From assembly GCA_043228905.1 (NCBI GenBank), contig JBHGNT010000007.1:1302001-1366000 (forward strand): 64,000 nucleotides of DNA, given 5' to 3'. The position numbers were made by a program, and so were the translations under genes. The DNA comes from Azolla caroliniana. Lineage: Eukaryota; Polypodiophyta. The notes under the pieces were generated by a model, which saw only the letters and a list, made by a program, of their open reading frames with translations, was not told the DNA's origin and searched no databases. Shown here one piece after another: positions 1-9,071 of the stretch. The number at the start of each line of letters is the position of its first letter. Positions within the stretch are counted from its first letter, which is position 1.

Positions 1-1113
1 ACAATGTACCACACTCATACATTAGAGGGTCAAAATAACAAAAGGAGAGCACAAGAATCCTCGATGTTAGGTGTTACAAGGGATTAGATTACTGATAACC
101 AAGACCATCTCATCTTCTACATCTTCAACAACGTGAGTGGAAACTTGACATCCTTGGTAGGAAGTGTTGGGGATGGCTCAAGCGTTTGGAGAGCAAAGGG
201 TTCTGAAGTGAGATAAGAGCTACTAGAGGAACTTCCATGTGGCCGATACATTGATGTTGTCACATGGACAATACCAATGAGCATAAATTGTGGTGCTAAC
301 CATTAGGTGATGGAACTCACTTGTGTTACTCAAGGAGAAGGCTACACTTTGTCGGGTCATGGGTTTCAATTGTGTTTATTGATCCACACAATTGATGTCT
401 AGTCCTCAAGATCTTTGTACTTTGCACAAAAAAGCTTATAGATCCAATATGGTATTATAACTAAGGATTAGCTCAACTTATCCCACTCAAGGGTGTTCCT
501 ACTCTTAATGTTTATTTAGGAGGGTGGTATATTGACACTTTAAGAAATTTTCTACGTTGAATGCATCCATTCTCGCCTCTTATCGACGTCCTCTTTCTTT
601 TGCGCATGTGGGATAGCCACTCATGCACCTGCCTCTCTAGATATTGACACCATAGGATTGAGAATAACTCAATCCTTACCCTTCATTAATCCTTGTGAAC
701 CAGCCAACACCCATTAACATTAAGTAACCTTAAGATTAGAGAACTACTGTTCATTATACCATGTGGTCACACTCGTAACACTAGCAAAGACAACATCCTC
801 GAACACTTGCAAGAAGATGTCCCTATCTTTTCATCGAGGCAATGACCTTGTATCCATGCGTAAGTACGTGAGTGAGCCCACATTTCTAGTCCGCCACCTG
901 TCCCTCTAGTTTGCAAAATTCAATCCCACACTTTGTTCAAAGGTCAATTCAAAAGTTGTTATTTGAAGAAATTGACATCCATTGAATAATTCAGCCAAAA
1001 CCAAAATGGTCACCATACCATTTGTTTCAAAATGGATAAGACATTGAAAAATGTAGGAATCTTTATCCAAGAAACCTTACAAAAGTCTAAAGCTTAATGA
1101 GGTTCTAAGAGTC
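1..1113. other. Intergenic / upstream region of kiwellin gene 1
   Basis: AT-rich DNA with no supported coding region. From about 948 to 1045 it carries one copy of a promoter-proximal repeat (an 'attgacatcca...ttcagccaaa' type sequence) that recurs upstream of the second and third kiwellin genes. It therefore belongs to the duplicated unit rather than to a unique promoter. Confidence 0.5.
948..1045 (+). repeat. Duplicated promoter-flank repeat, copy A
   Basis: A sequence of about 100 bp with recognisable copies at 3333-3450, 3882-4030 and 6051-6150. Shared landmarks in order are 'attcaaaagt', 'gacatccat', 'agccaaa', 'aggtca' and 'accata'. It marks the 5' flank of the tandemly duplicated kiwellin unit. 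Confidence 0.6.
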
Positions 1114-1120
1114 TATAAAT
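1114..1120 (+). promoter_or_regulatory. TATA box of kiwellin gene 1
   Basis: TATAAAT lies 89 bp upstream of the first ATG. The same motif with a similar context (CTATAAAT) precedes the other two genes at 110 bp from their ATGs, which supports it as a real core promoter. Confidence 0.75.
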
Positions 1121-1202
1121 TGTGTTACACCAATATCCTCAATAGCAAGCAAGGTATTCCATCACAAGCAAATCCGTGTGTCCTCAGTGAATCTAGGGTT
1201 TA

Positions 1203-1892
1203 ATGAAGATGTCCCGACAAACATTTGTGCTTCTACTGTCAGTGGCCGCGGCATTCGTATTTACATTATCGATCAATCTTGGTGCCATGGCGCAAAGCGG
1301 CTGCGGGGGGAGTTGCAACACACTCGACGATTGTGACGGCCAACTCATTTGCATCAATGGTAAGTGTGACGATGACCCGGATGTAGGCACCACTATTTGC
1401 CAGGGCAGTGGGGGAGGCGGTGGCACTGGAGGAGACGGCAATACGTGCCCCACCACAAGCCAGAACTCGGACTCGTGTTGCAATAGCAATACATGCCAGA
1501 AGGTGTCGTGCTCCCCGCCGATTTCTTCTAGTGGAACCGCGGCCACTCTCACTCTCAATAGCTTTGCACCTGATGGTGATGGCGGTGGCCCGTCGGAATG
1601 CGATGGCCAATATCATTCGGACGACACTCAAGTGGTCGCGCTCTCGACCGGGTGGTACAGTGGAGGCAGCCGGTGCGGGCGCAACATCCGAATCAATGGC
1701 AACGGCCAGTCCACACTTGCGACCGTGGTGGACGAATGTGACTCGGAGAATGGGTGCGACTCGGAGCACGCCGGACAACCCCCTTGCGCCAACAACATCG
1801 TGGACGGCTCCCCGGCCGTTTGGGCAGCCCTCGGCGTGTCCCAGAATAGCGACATGTATGGCTTCATGGACGTGACGTGGCAAGATGCTTAG
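1203..1892 (+). CDS. Kiwellin / ripening-related secreted protein, copy 1
   Basis: Predicted secreted apoplastic protein of 229 aa in one exon. Residues 1 to about 31 form a signal peptide with a hydrophobic core ([16 protein letters not shown]). A Cys-rich N-terminal module follows (CGGSC...DDCDGQLIC...[14 protein letters not shown]), then a Gly/Ser linker and a C-terminal double-psi beta-barrel of the barwin/RlpA fold. Family landmarks are [50 protein letters not shown] and a terminal DVTW. Kiwellins are known plant defence and fruit proteins, and some bind a fungal secreted chorismate mutase; whether this one does is unknown. Two in-frame ATGs exist (1203 and 1209). The second aligns with the starts of the sister genes, so the mature start may be MSRQ (227 aa). 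GC content is much higher than in the flanks. Same-strand paralogues follow at 4196 and 6507. Confidence 0.93.
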   Translation: MKMSRQTFVLLLSVAAAFVFTLSINLGAMAQSGCGGSCNTLDDCDGQLICINGKCDDDPDVGTTICQGSGGGGGTGGDGNTCPTTSQNSDSCCNSNTCQKVSCSPPISSSGTAATLTLNSFAPDGDGGGPSECDGQYHSDDTQVVALSTGWYSGGSRCGRNIRINGNGQSTLATVVDECDSENGCDSEHAGQPPCANNIVDGSPAVWAALGVSQNSDMYGFMDVTWQDA

Positions 1893-1960
1893 ATTGAACT
1901 GCCACCTTCTAATTGTACTCTCACAAAAAGTAGTAGCCTTTTGGGCTCTCTGCCTTTAAC

Positions 1961-1966
1961 AATAAA
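1961..1966 (+). terminator. Poly(A) signal of kiwellin gene 1
   Basis: AATAAA about 70 bp after the stop codon. The same signal at the same distance occurs in all three paralogues within a near-identical 3'UTR. Immediately after it GGTCACT (1973-1979) and AGTGACC (2006-2012) form a perfect 7-bp inverted repeat around the palindrome GGACGTCC. Confidence 0.75.
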
Positions 1967-3332
1967 AGAAAGGGTCACTAAGGTCATTCATTGGACGTCC
2001 TTATAAGTGACCTATTCTACTTTGAATAATGAGAATAATGTTATAACTTCATAACTTAATGGATTTGTCTAAAGCTTTCTCTTGTTTTGGATTTCCATGT
2101 GATGTGTTCGTTCGAAAGAGGTAGTTGCTTAGTTGAATTGTGCCATATGAGTCATCCAATTCTACCTCATCTCAGCTTGTAAGTTGTGCATAATGCGTAT
2201 CTTGCTCTACGGCGAGATAATATAACTATACCTTCAATTTAAGAAATAAATATTGGGACATTCCCATACTTGTTGGTAGCTTCACCCTTCACTAATTTAG
2301 GTGGCAATAACAACACTAGATTTAATATGTTTTGATGGCAATTCTCTCGGCTTTTTGATAGCTCCTGGGTGATTTGTCAAAGTTGAAATTAAATTGCCGA
2401 CTTGAATGTAGCAATAGTTCCATTGGAGGTTTTGATCACATTTAGTGCAATGTCTCCATGACTATTGTGTCAACAGTTCATAGGAATCATGGATGTACCA
2501 AAAGCGTGGAACATTAAATTCAACATCTAGAATTGGACAGAAAATTAACTCCAAAACGTGTGATATCACTAGTAGCTATCACCGATTATTACTTATGAAA
2601 CATTTGGCACTATGCTAAGATTACAAGAGAAGGGTAAGAGCAAGGAATGAAAACAATACACAAAAAATTAGCATAGAGTTGCAATAAACAACAATATCTT
2701 TTTGCATATTCTACGGAAATATCCTCTTTAAAATAGTGCCACAAGGCAACACATGTTGTGAAACATTAGTCTTCAAAGAGTCATGAACACCATTTAAGTA
2801 TATTTACAATGTGTGCTCCCTAGAAACTTCAATGAAGATGTTTTGTCCGTTTTGCACTCGTCAAAGGGCCAACACCCATTTCTTTTCATACTGGATCCTA
2901 ACTTCATGATCTTTCTAAGCTAGATGAAGGACATTTTGTCCATTTCGCACTCATTGAATGGCCGATGCCCCTTTCTTTTCATATTAGATCCTAGCTTCAT
3001 TATCTTTGCAAGGTAGATGACGTTTCTACCACATCTACACCATGTTTGGCCAAAAGGTTTCTCATGGCCTCCACCTATATAGTTAATTAGTTAGTCATTT
3101 GGCACCAAATAGCTTGCTCTTCAGGTGGGCTTGTCTTAAATTCCCCTAGGTGTTAGTTAGCACACCATTGCTAGGGTAATGACTAGCAGTGATGGAGTTC
3201 TCGATTGTAATCTCCCAACCTAAATGGACAAGGGCCTCTTCCTCTCTACCCTAGAAGCAACAACTAGCATGTCCTCATATGCTTGGAAGAACTTCCTATC
3301 TTTTCTTTGGAAGAACAATCAAAAGACCAAAG

Positions 3333-3450
3333 GAATTCAAAAGTAGTTACTTGAGGGAATTGCCATCCATTTTAATAATTTAGCCAAACCTAAGAAGGTC
3401 ACACCAGATGGTTGGGTCAAGGTGGATGGGCATAGAAAATGCACAAAAAC
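3333..3450 (+). repeat. Duplicated promoter-flank repeat, copy B
   Basis: Matches copies at 948-1045, 3882-4030 and 6051-6150. It is closest to the 6051 copy, including the preceding 'aatcaaaagac' and following 'gttgggt' segments. It lies about 750 bp from the next gene, so it probably marks the edge of a duplicated block. Confidence 0.6.
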
Positions 3451-3881
3451 CTATCCGGGATTAGTTTTATGGCCATGAGCTACCTTAAAGGAGTTTGGGC
3501 CCATTTTCTTTTAGTCATTTCATGCCCTTTGAGATTAAATGTATCAATAGGGAAGGATCTCTTGTTTTATCATTTTGGATATACCTTAGCATATATCTAT
3601 GCATACCAATGATTGGAAATCACTTGTGTATTTTAAAGTTTGTTTGTCGCATTTGATATTGCAATTCTAGATCTTGCAAAACCCGATTCACTCGGTGGAA
3701 AATCCTTTTCATACTTTTCATCACTCTCAATTCCCTTAAATCTATCTCTCTACATATTTTTTGTATATTTGGAACACACAAACTCTAAATCTGAGCCCAC
3801 GCGCTAATGGTTAACTGCACATTTTCCCGTCCCCAGTCCAAACTCCTCGATATGCATCATGTGGTATGCTAAAAAAGGCAC

Positions 3882-4064
3882 TGAATTGACATCCATTGAA
3901 AAATTTAGCCAAACTTAATAAGGTCGCACCATATGGTTGGGTCAAGGTGGATAGACATAATACATGTCGGAACTCTTTTCAAGAGACCTAAAACGTCAAA
4001 GAGTTATGGATGACTATCGAAAACAAAAAGAAATTTTGAAAGCTATGTGGTACCATACCATGAA
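3882..4064 (+). repeat. Duplicated promoter-flank repeat, copy C, extending to the TATA region
   Basis: This copy continues ('aactcttttcaa', 'aaagctatgtggtaccatac', 'catgaaggg') up to the core promoter. The same continuation is seen at about 6255-6375 before gene 3. The two promoters are therefore true duplicates. Confidence 0.65.
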
Positions 4065-4082
4065 GGGGGGGGGGGGGGGGGG
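4065..4082 (+). repeat. Uninterrupted run of 18 G directly upstream of a TATA box
   Basis: A homopolymeric G18 tract on the coding strand ends 3 bp before the TATA box of kiwellin gene 2. The aligned position in gene 3 reads as shorter interrupted G groups (GAAGGG, GGGAGGGG), so the run has expanded in this copy. Homopolymer length may be affected by sequencing error. Confidence 0.85.
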
Positions 4083-4085
4083 CGC

Positions 4086-4092
4086 TATAAAT
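4086..4092 (+). promoter_or_regulatory. TATA box of kiwellin gene 2
   Basis: TATAAAT 110 bp upstream of the ATG, at the same offset as in gene 3 and directly after the G18 run. Confidence 0.75.
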
Positions 4093-4195
4093 TGCACACC
4101 AATCTTCATGCCACATACATGATAACAAAACAAGCTTGGTATTTTCCATCACTACCAAGTGTGTCCTCAAGTGAACCTAAGGTTCTGATCTAAAA

Positions 4196-4891
4196 ATGGT
4201 CCACCAAGCATGTGTGCTTGTAATGTTGATCGCCGCGGCACTGGTATTTACATTATCAATCGATCTTGGTGCCGTGGCACAAAGCAGCTGTGGGGGGAGT
4301 TGCAACACTCTCAACGATTGTGACGGCCAACTCATTTGCATCAACGGTAAGTGTAACGATGACCCGGATGTAGGCACCACTATTTGCAAGGGAAGCGGCG
4401 GAGGAGGGGGTGCAGGAGGGGGCGGTGGAGGCGGCCGAAACACGTGCCCCGCGACAAACCAGAACACCGGCTCGTGTTGCCGTCGCAACACCTGCCAGAA
4501 GGTGTCGTGCTCGCCGAGAGTCTTGTCTAGTGGAACCAAAGCCACTCTCACGGTCAATAGCTTCGAGCGTGGCGGTGATGGTGGCGGGCCGTCCGAATGC
4601 GACGGCCGATACCATTCCAACCAAAGACAAGTGGTCGCGCTCTCGACCGGGTGGTACAGTGGAGGCAGCCGGTGCGGGCGCAAGATCCGAATCAATGGCA
4701 ATGGCCGGTCCACACTCGCGACCGTGGTGGACGAATGTGACTCGGAGAATGGGTGCGACTCGGAGCACGCCGGACAACCCCCTTGCGCCAACAACATCGT
4801 GGACGGCTCCCCGGCCGTTTGGGCGGCTCTCGGAGTGTCCCAGAATAGCGACATGTATGGCTTCATGGACGTGACGTGGCAAGATGCTTAG
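4196..4891 (+). CDS. Kiwellin / ripening-related secreted protein, copy 2
   Basis: Single-exon paralogue of the gene at 1203, 231 aa, starting MVHQ. It has the same layout: signal peptide ([15 protein letters not shown]), CGGSCNTL Cys-rich module, linker, then a barwin-like double-psi beta-barrel ending DVTWQDA. Its linker is an expanded poly-glycine run (13 Gly in 14 positions around one Ala), longer than in the sisters. Several substitutions in the middle of the protein are basic ([18 protein letters not shown]), giving this copy a different surface charge. Downstream of about 4630 it is near-identical to copy 1 at DNA level, including a stretch of over 100 bp without differences. That suggests recent duplication or gene conversion. 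An apoplastic defence-type role is inferred from the family. Confidence 0.93.
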   Translation: MVHQACVLVMLIAAALVFTLSIDLGAVAQSSCGGSCNTLNDCDGQLICINGKCNDDPDVGTTICKGSGGGGGAGGGGGGGRNTCPATNQNTGSCCRRNTCQKVSCSPRVLSSGTKATLTVNSFERGGDGGGPSECDGRYHSNQRQVVALSTGWYSGGSRCGRKIRINGNGRSTLATVVDECDSENGCDSEHAGQPPCANNIVDGSPAVWAALGVSQNSDMYGFMDVTWQDA

Positions 4892-4959
4892 ATTGAAATG
4901 CCACCTCCTAATTGTACTCTCACAAAAAGTAGTAGCCTTTTGGGCTCCGTGCCTTTAAC

Positions 4960-4965
4960 AATAAA
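4960..4965 (+). terminator. Poly(A) signal of kiwellin gene 2
   Basis: AATAAA in a 3'UTR that matches gene 1 almost base for base for about 130 bp. Confidence 0.75.
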
Positions 4966-5330
4966 AGAAAGGGTCACTAAGGTCATTCATTGGACGTCCT
5001 TATAAGTGACCTAATCTACTTTGAATAATGAGAACAATGTTGTAACTTCATAACTTATGTGCGTAGAGACTCGAAAGAGGTAGTTGCTTAGTTGAATTGT
5101 GCTATATGAGTCATCCAATTCTACCTTATCTCAACTTGTGCACATATCATACCCTAAAGTTTTGCATAATTGGTATCTTGCTCTAGAAAAAGATATTAAA
5201 GCTCTACCTTCAATTTAAATAAGAAATATTGGGACATTGCCATAGTTGTTGGTAGTTTCACTCATCACTAATTAAAATATGTTGATGCTTGCAAAAAACA
5301 CTGTCAACACATCTAAATATGTTACATGAC

Positions 5331-5556
5331 ATTAATCAGGCATACTAGGCAAGGCAACGCCGATCTACACTCAACATTGGATGAACACTTATACTCAAAA
5401 TCATTATCCATGACCTCTTGTGTGCACCTAGCACAATGCCTCGATTAATCAGGCATACTAGGCAAGGCAACGCCGATCTACACTCAACATTGGATGAACA
5501 CTTATACTCAAAATCATTGTCCATGACCTCTTGTGTGCACCTAGCACAATGCCTCG
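5331..5556. repeat. Two tandem copies of a 113-bp unit
   Basis: Copy 1 is 5331-5443 and copy 2 is 5444-5556. They differ by one base that I can see (ATTATCC against ATTGTCC). Each begins ATTAATCAGGCATACTAGGC. The near-identity indicates a recent local duplication in the spacer between kiwellin genes 2 and 3. No coding or tRNA-like content was seen. Confidence 0.9.
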
Positions 5557-6396
5557 ATTAGAAGAGAAGAGTAAGAGCAAGGGACAAAAACGATATGGAA
5601 AATGACACAAAAGATCAACGTAGAGTCGCAATAAGCAAGAGTATCTCGTTTGTATATTCTACTAAAACATCCTCTTCACAATGTTGCCATTGTGCCACAA
5701 GGCAACACATGTAGTGAAACATTAGTTTTAAAGAGTCGTGAACACTATTTAGTACATTTACATGTGCTCCCTTTGCATACTACAACAAAGACTCTTTGTC
5801 CGTTTTGCCTTTCATGTTCGATCCTAGCGTCGTGATCATCCCCGAGGTATGATGAAGGACTTTTTGTCCGTTTTGAACTCATCGAATGGCAATGCCTCTT
5901 TCTTTTTGAAATCTTTTGGGAAAAAAAAAATGCCCCTTTCTTTTCATATTGGATCCTAGCTTCATGATCTTCCTCAGCAACAGGCATATCCTCATATGCC
6001 TGGAAGAGATTCCTCTCTTTTCATTGGAAGAAAAATCAAAAGACGAAAGGAATTCAAAAGTAGTTATTTGACGGAATTGACATCCATTTTAATAATTTAG
6101 CCAAACCTAAGAAGGTCACACCATATGGTTGGGTTAAGGTGGATGAATAACTCTCCAGGATTAGTTGTATGGCCATGTGCTACCTTAAGGATGTTTGGAT
6201 CCACTTTCTTTTAGTTATTTTTATGCCCTTTGACATTAAATGTCTCAATAAGGAAGGCATTAGACATAGAAAATGTAGTAACTCTTTTCAACAAACCTAA
6301 AAAGTCTAAGAGTCATGGATAACCACCAAAACTCCCAAGAAATTTCGAAAGCTATGTGGTACCATACCATGAAGGGTCTTGCATTTGGGAGGGGCC
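5557..6396. other. Intergenic spacer between kiwellin genes 2 and 3
   Basis: No coding region is supported. It contains the 'ttgtccgttttg...cccctttcttttcatatt...gatcctagc' repeats shared with 2826-3010. Copy D of the promoter-flank repeat lies at 6051-6150, and the promoter-proximal segment at 6255-6375 is shared with gene 2. Confidence 0.6.
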
Positions 6397-6403
6397 TATA
6401 AAT
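6397..6403 (+). promoter_or_regulatory. TATA box of kiwellin gene 3
   Basis: TATAAAT 110 bp upstream of the ATG at 6507, preceded by an interrupted G-rich stretch. Confidence 0.75.
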
Positions 6404-6506
6404 CGCCATTAAATCCTTTTGCCACATACATGATAAACAAAACAAGCTCGACATTTTTCCATCACTACCAAGTGTGTCCTCTAGTGAACCTAGGTTCTAA
6501 TTGAAA

Positions 6507-7178
6507 ATGGTCCGACAAGTATGTGTGCTTGTAACATTGCTCGCCACGGCATTGGTATTTACATTAACGATCAATCTTGGTGCCATGGCACAGAACAGCT
6601 GCGGGGGCAGTTGTAGCACTCTCAACGATTGTGTCGGACAACTCATTTGCACCAATGGTAAGTGTAACGATGACCCGGACATCAGCACCACTATTTGCGA
6701 GGGCAGCGGAGGAAACACCTCCGATAACGGAAACATGTGCCCTGCTATGAGCCAGAACTCAGACACGTGTTGCTCTAGCAATACATGCCAGAAGGTGTCA
6801 TGCTCGCCGCCGATTTCTTCCAGTGGAACTGCGGCCACTCTCACTCTCAACAATTTCGGGAGTGATGAAAGCGGCCCGTCAAAATGCGACGGCCAATACT
6901 ATTCGGAAAATTCATTAGTGGTGGCTCTCTCGACCAGGTGGTACAGTGGGGGAAGTCGGTGCGGGCGCAAGATTCAAATAAATGGAAATGGCCGGTCCAC
7001 ACTTGCGACCGTGGTGGACGAATGTGACTCGGAGAATGGGTGCGACGCGGAGCACGCCGGACAACCCCCTTGCGCCAACAACATCGTGGACGGCTCCTCT
7101 GCCGTTTGGGCGGCCCTTGGTGTGTCCCAGGATAGCGACATGTATGGCTTCATGGACGTGACGTGGCAAGATGCTTAG
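6507..7178 (+). CDS. Kiwellin / ripening-related secreted protein, copy 3
   Basis: Third tandem paralogue, 223 aa from the first real ATG (MVRQVCVLV). The reading frame is open upstream but begins with TTG, so 6507 is the sensible start and matches copy 2. It has a signal peptide, the Cys-rich module ([17 protein letters not shown]), a short linker and the barwin-like barrel. The linker is the shortest of the three and lacks the poly-Gly run ([10 protein letters not shown]). Unique changes include D to V in the NDCVGQ loop, LSTRWYSGG in place of LSTGWYSGG, and CDAEHAG in place of CDSEHAG. The C-terminal 80 residues and the 3'UTR remain near-identical to copies 1 and 2. All catalogue cysteines appear retained, so it is probably functional. 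Confidence 0.92.
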   Translation: MVRQVCVLVTLLATALVFTLTINLGAMAQNSCGGSCSTLNDCVGQLICTNGKCNDDPDISTTICEGSGGNTSDNGNMCPAMSQNSDTCCSSNTCQKVSCSPPISSSGTAATLTLNNFGSDESGPSKCDGQYYSENSLVVALSTRWYSGGSRCGRKIQINGNGRSTLATVVDECDSENGCDAEHAGQPPCANNIVDGSSAVWAALGVSQDSDMYGFMDVTWQDA

Positions 7179-7246
7179 ATTGAAATGCCACCTCCTAATT
7201 GTACTCTAACAAAAAGTAGTAGACTTTTGGGCTCCTTGCCTTTAAC

Positions 7247-7252
7247 AATAAA
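7247..7252 (+). terminator. Poly(A) signal of kiwellin gene 3
   Basis: AATAAA in the conserved 3'UTR. The following inverted repeat is slightly decayed here (GGTCACC against AGTGACC). Confidence 0.7.
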
Positions 7253-9071
7253 AGAAAGGGTCACCAAGGTCATTCATTGGACGTCCTTATAAGTGACCTA
7301 ATCTTCTATGAATGATAATAATAATAAGGCTATAACTTTATAACTTTGATGAGTTTTTCGAAAGGTCACCCTTAATATATTCGTGAACAAGTCAATTGGT
7401 TTGTTTGAATTGTGCCACATGTGTTGTAAAAAATCAAAAACATGTTTGTAAATATACATGGTAAATACGAGTACACATGCACCAATCATTGCACACACAC
7501 ACACACACATATATATATTTACTTACATGCACATGCACATGAATGTTTTCCTATGTTATCTCATAGAGGGAAGATAGGCATATAAGGCGCACATTGAAAC
7601 ACTTTCACACTTAGTCGAAACTTTTTTTACAAACTCTCGTGGATAGTTAGAGTAAAGTAGAAAGGAGACAAGGAATGTGAGACAAGAGACAATATATTGA
7701 GAGATAAAGAATGAGTTGTACTTGTGATACCATAACTAGTGTTGTTCAATCTTGATTGGGATCAAATTGAACCACTGTGTTTATACATGTCCCTGATCAC
7801 TGCATGTGCATGCATGCTCGAGAAGTGTCTATACCTTTCCAAAGATTTCTAGAATGACAAAACTATAAATATATAAACATGTTGTTATAATGAATTATAT
7901 AATGTGTGGAGATGCATTGGTTGTGACCTTTGGTTGGAGGCTCAATTGATGTTTCTTATACGAACATACTCATATTGAAATGCAATACATCAAAATCATG
8001 AAAACACATACATGTTCATTTAGTTCTCATACTTGTTTACATATTCAAGTGCAATACATCAAAATCATGACAACACATACATGTTCATTTAGTTCTCATA
8101 CATGTTTACATATTCTAATGTAGTAGATCAAAATCACGACAAACACGTACATGCTTATGTAAATGTTGTCGAACAAAATCAGCGGTGGGTAGGTTGGGAT
8201 AGTCTAGTCCTAAGTTATGTAAATGAAAGGGACACTTTAAGGAAGAACACATGGATGTTCAACATGAATGAAATCATTAAGAAGGAATATGAGAGCCTAA
8301 AAGAAAATATCAATGTTGAAGAGAAGATGAAAATGATACCAAAGCTCAAATCTAAAGAACATTAAGTGGAGCCCACCTCCTTGTCCAAAATGCTCGATAA
8401 CACTGTCCACGAGAACATGGGAATAAAAGAAGCAGACAATACAAAGGTTCATGTGCAACATGAAGAGAAGACCAAGAGAGAAGGATGATTAAGTGGCCAA
8501 GGACAAGGCCAAATAAAAGCAAAAGGATGAATACAAGAGATCCATAGATACAATTTTGATAGATGATGAGGTACATCTCTAAAGGTATGAACCTAGGATA
8601 CACAATGTTGATAGTTTCCCATCTTGTCCATTGACTTATTATTTGGGGAGGGGTGAGTGTACATAGATATGGAATGAACCATGATTGAATGTATAATGTA
8701 ACCCAAGTTAAACATAGAAGCTATGGTGGATTTAAGAGTGTAATCATGTCGATGCTTGAGAGTATGTGTCCATAAGAATATATTGGCATACAATGCATTC
8801 CAATAGAATGTATAAATTCATTTGTGGACATCTCAACATGCTAACGAGCAAATGTTTGAAAGAAAATAGTACCCCATCATGAAACTAGGAAGGTGTTAAG
8901 CTTAGCGACATTTGGAAATCAACTTCTTAACCTTTTTGAAATTGCAAGGTATACGACAAGATCCTTCCAAATTTGGAGGATAACTTCAAGTATGATAATT
9001 TCAACATATGTAGATGAAGGTTATCACCTTTTGGGTGAAATGAATGATATATTTTATAATGTTTTTGAACT
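7253..9071. other. Intergenic region between kiwellin gene 3 and the phospholipase D gene
   Basis: AT-rich. A (CA)n/(TA)n microsatellite lies at about 7491-7520 and a 69-bp tandem repeat at about 7972-8160. Short open frames at 8102-8365 and 8893-9075 have no recognisable domain, so I do not call them genes. Confidence 0.5.
7972..8160. repeat. Tandem repeat, 69-bp period, about 2.7 copies
   Basis: The unit runs from 'tgcaatacatcaaaatcatg' through 'acacatacatgttcattta' to 'gtttacatatt'. Copies begin at 7981, 8050 and about 8120. The third is more diverged (tgtagtagatca). Confidence 0.85.

Larger units (their letters stand above)
1967..4064. other. Intergenic spacer between kiwellin genes 1 and 2
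   Basis: No coding sequence is supported. The spacer holds duplicated material. Two tandem, diverged copies of a roughly 105-bp unit (about 2835-2935 and 2936-3035) contain 'tttgtcc...tttcttttcatatt...gatcct'. Related copies occur again at about 5777-5985. The stretch 3250-3450 resembles 5985-6150. Confidence 0.6.

Noticed and set aside
1193-1883. Long open frames antisense to and overlapping kiwellin gene 1 (also in genes 2 and 3)
   Set aside because: They are shadows of GC-rich coding sequence. They recur in each paralogue because the genes recur, and they lack domains.
8102-8365. 87-codon plus-strand frame
   Set aside because: It begins inside the 69-bp tandem repeat, has low-complexity Lys/Glu composition and no recognisable family.
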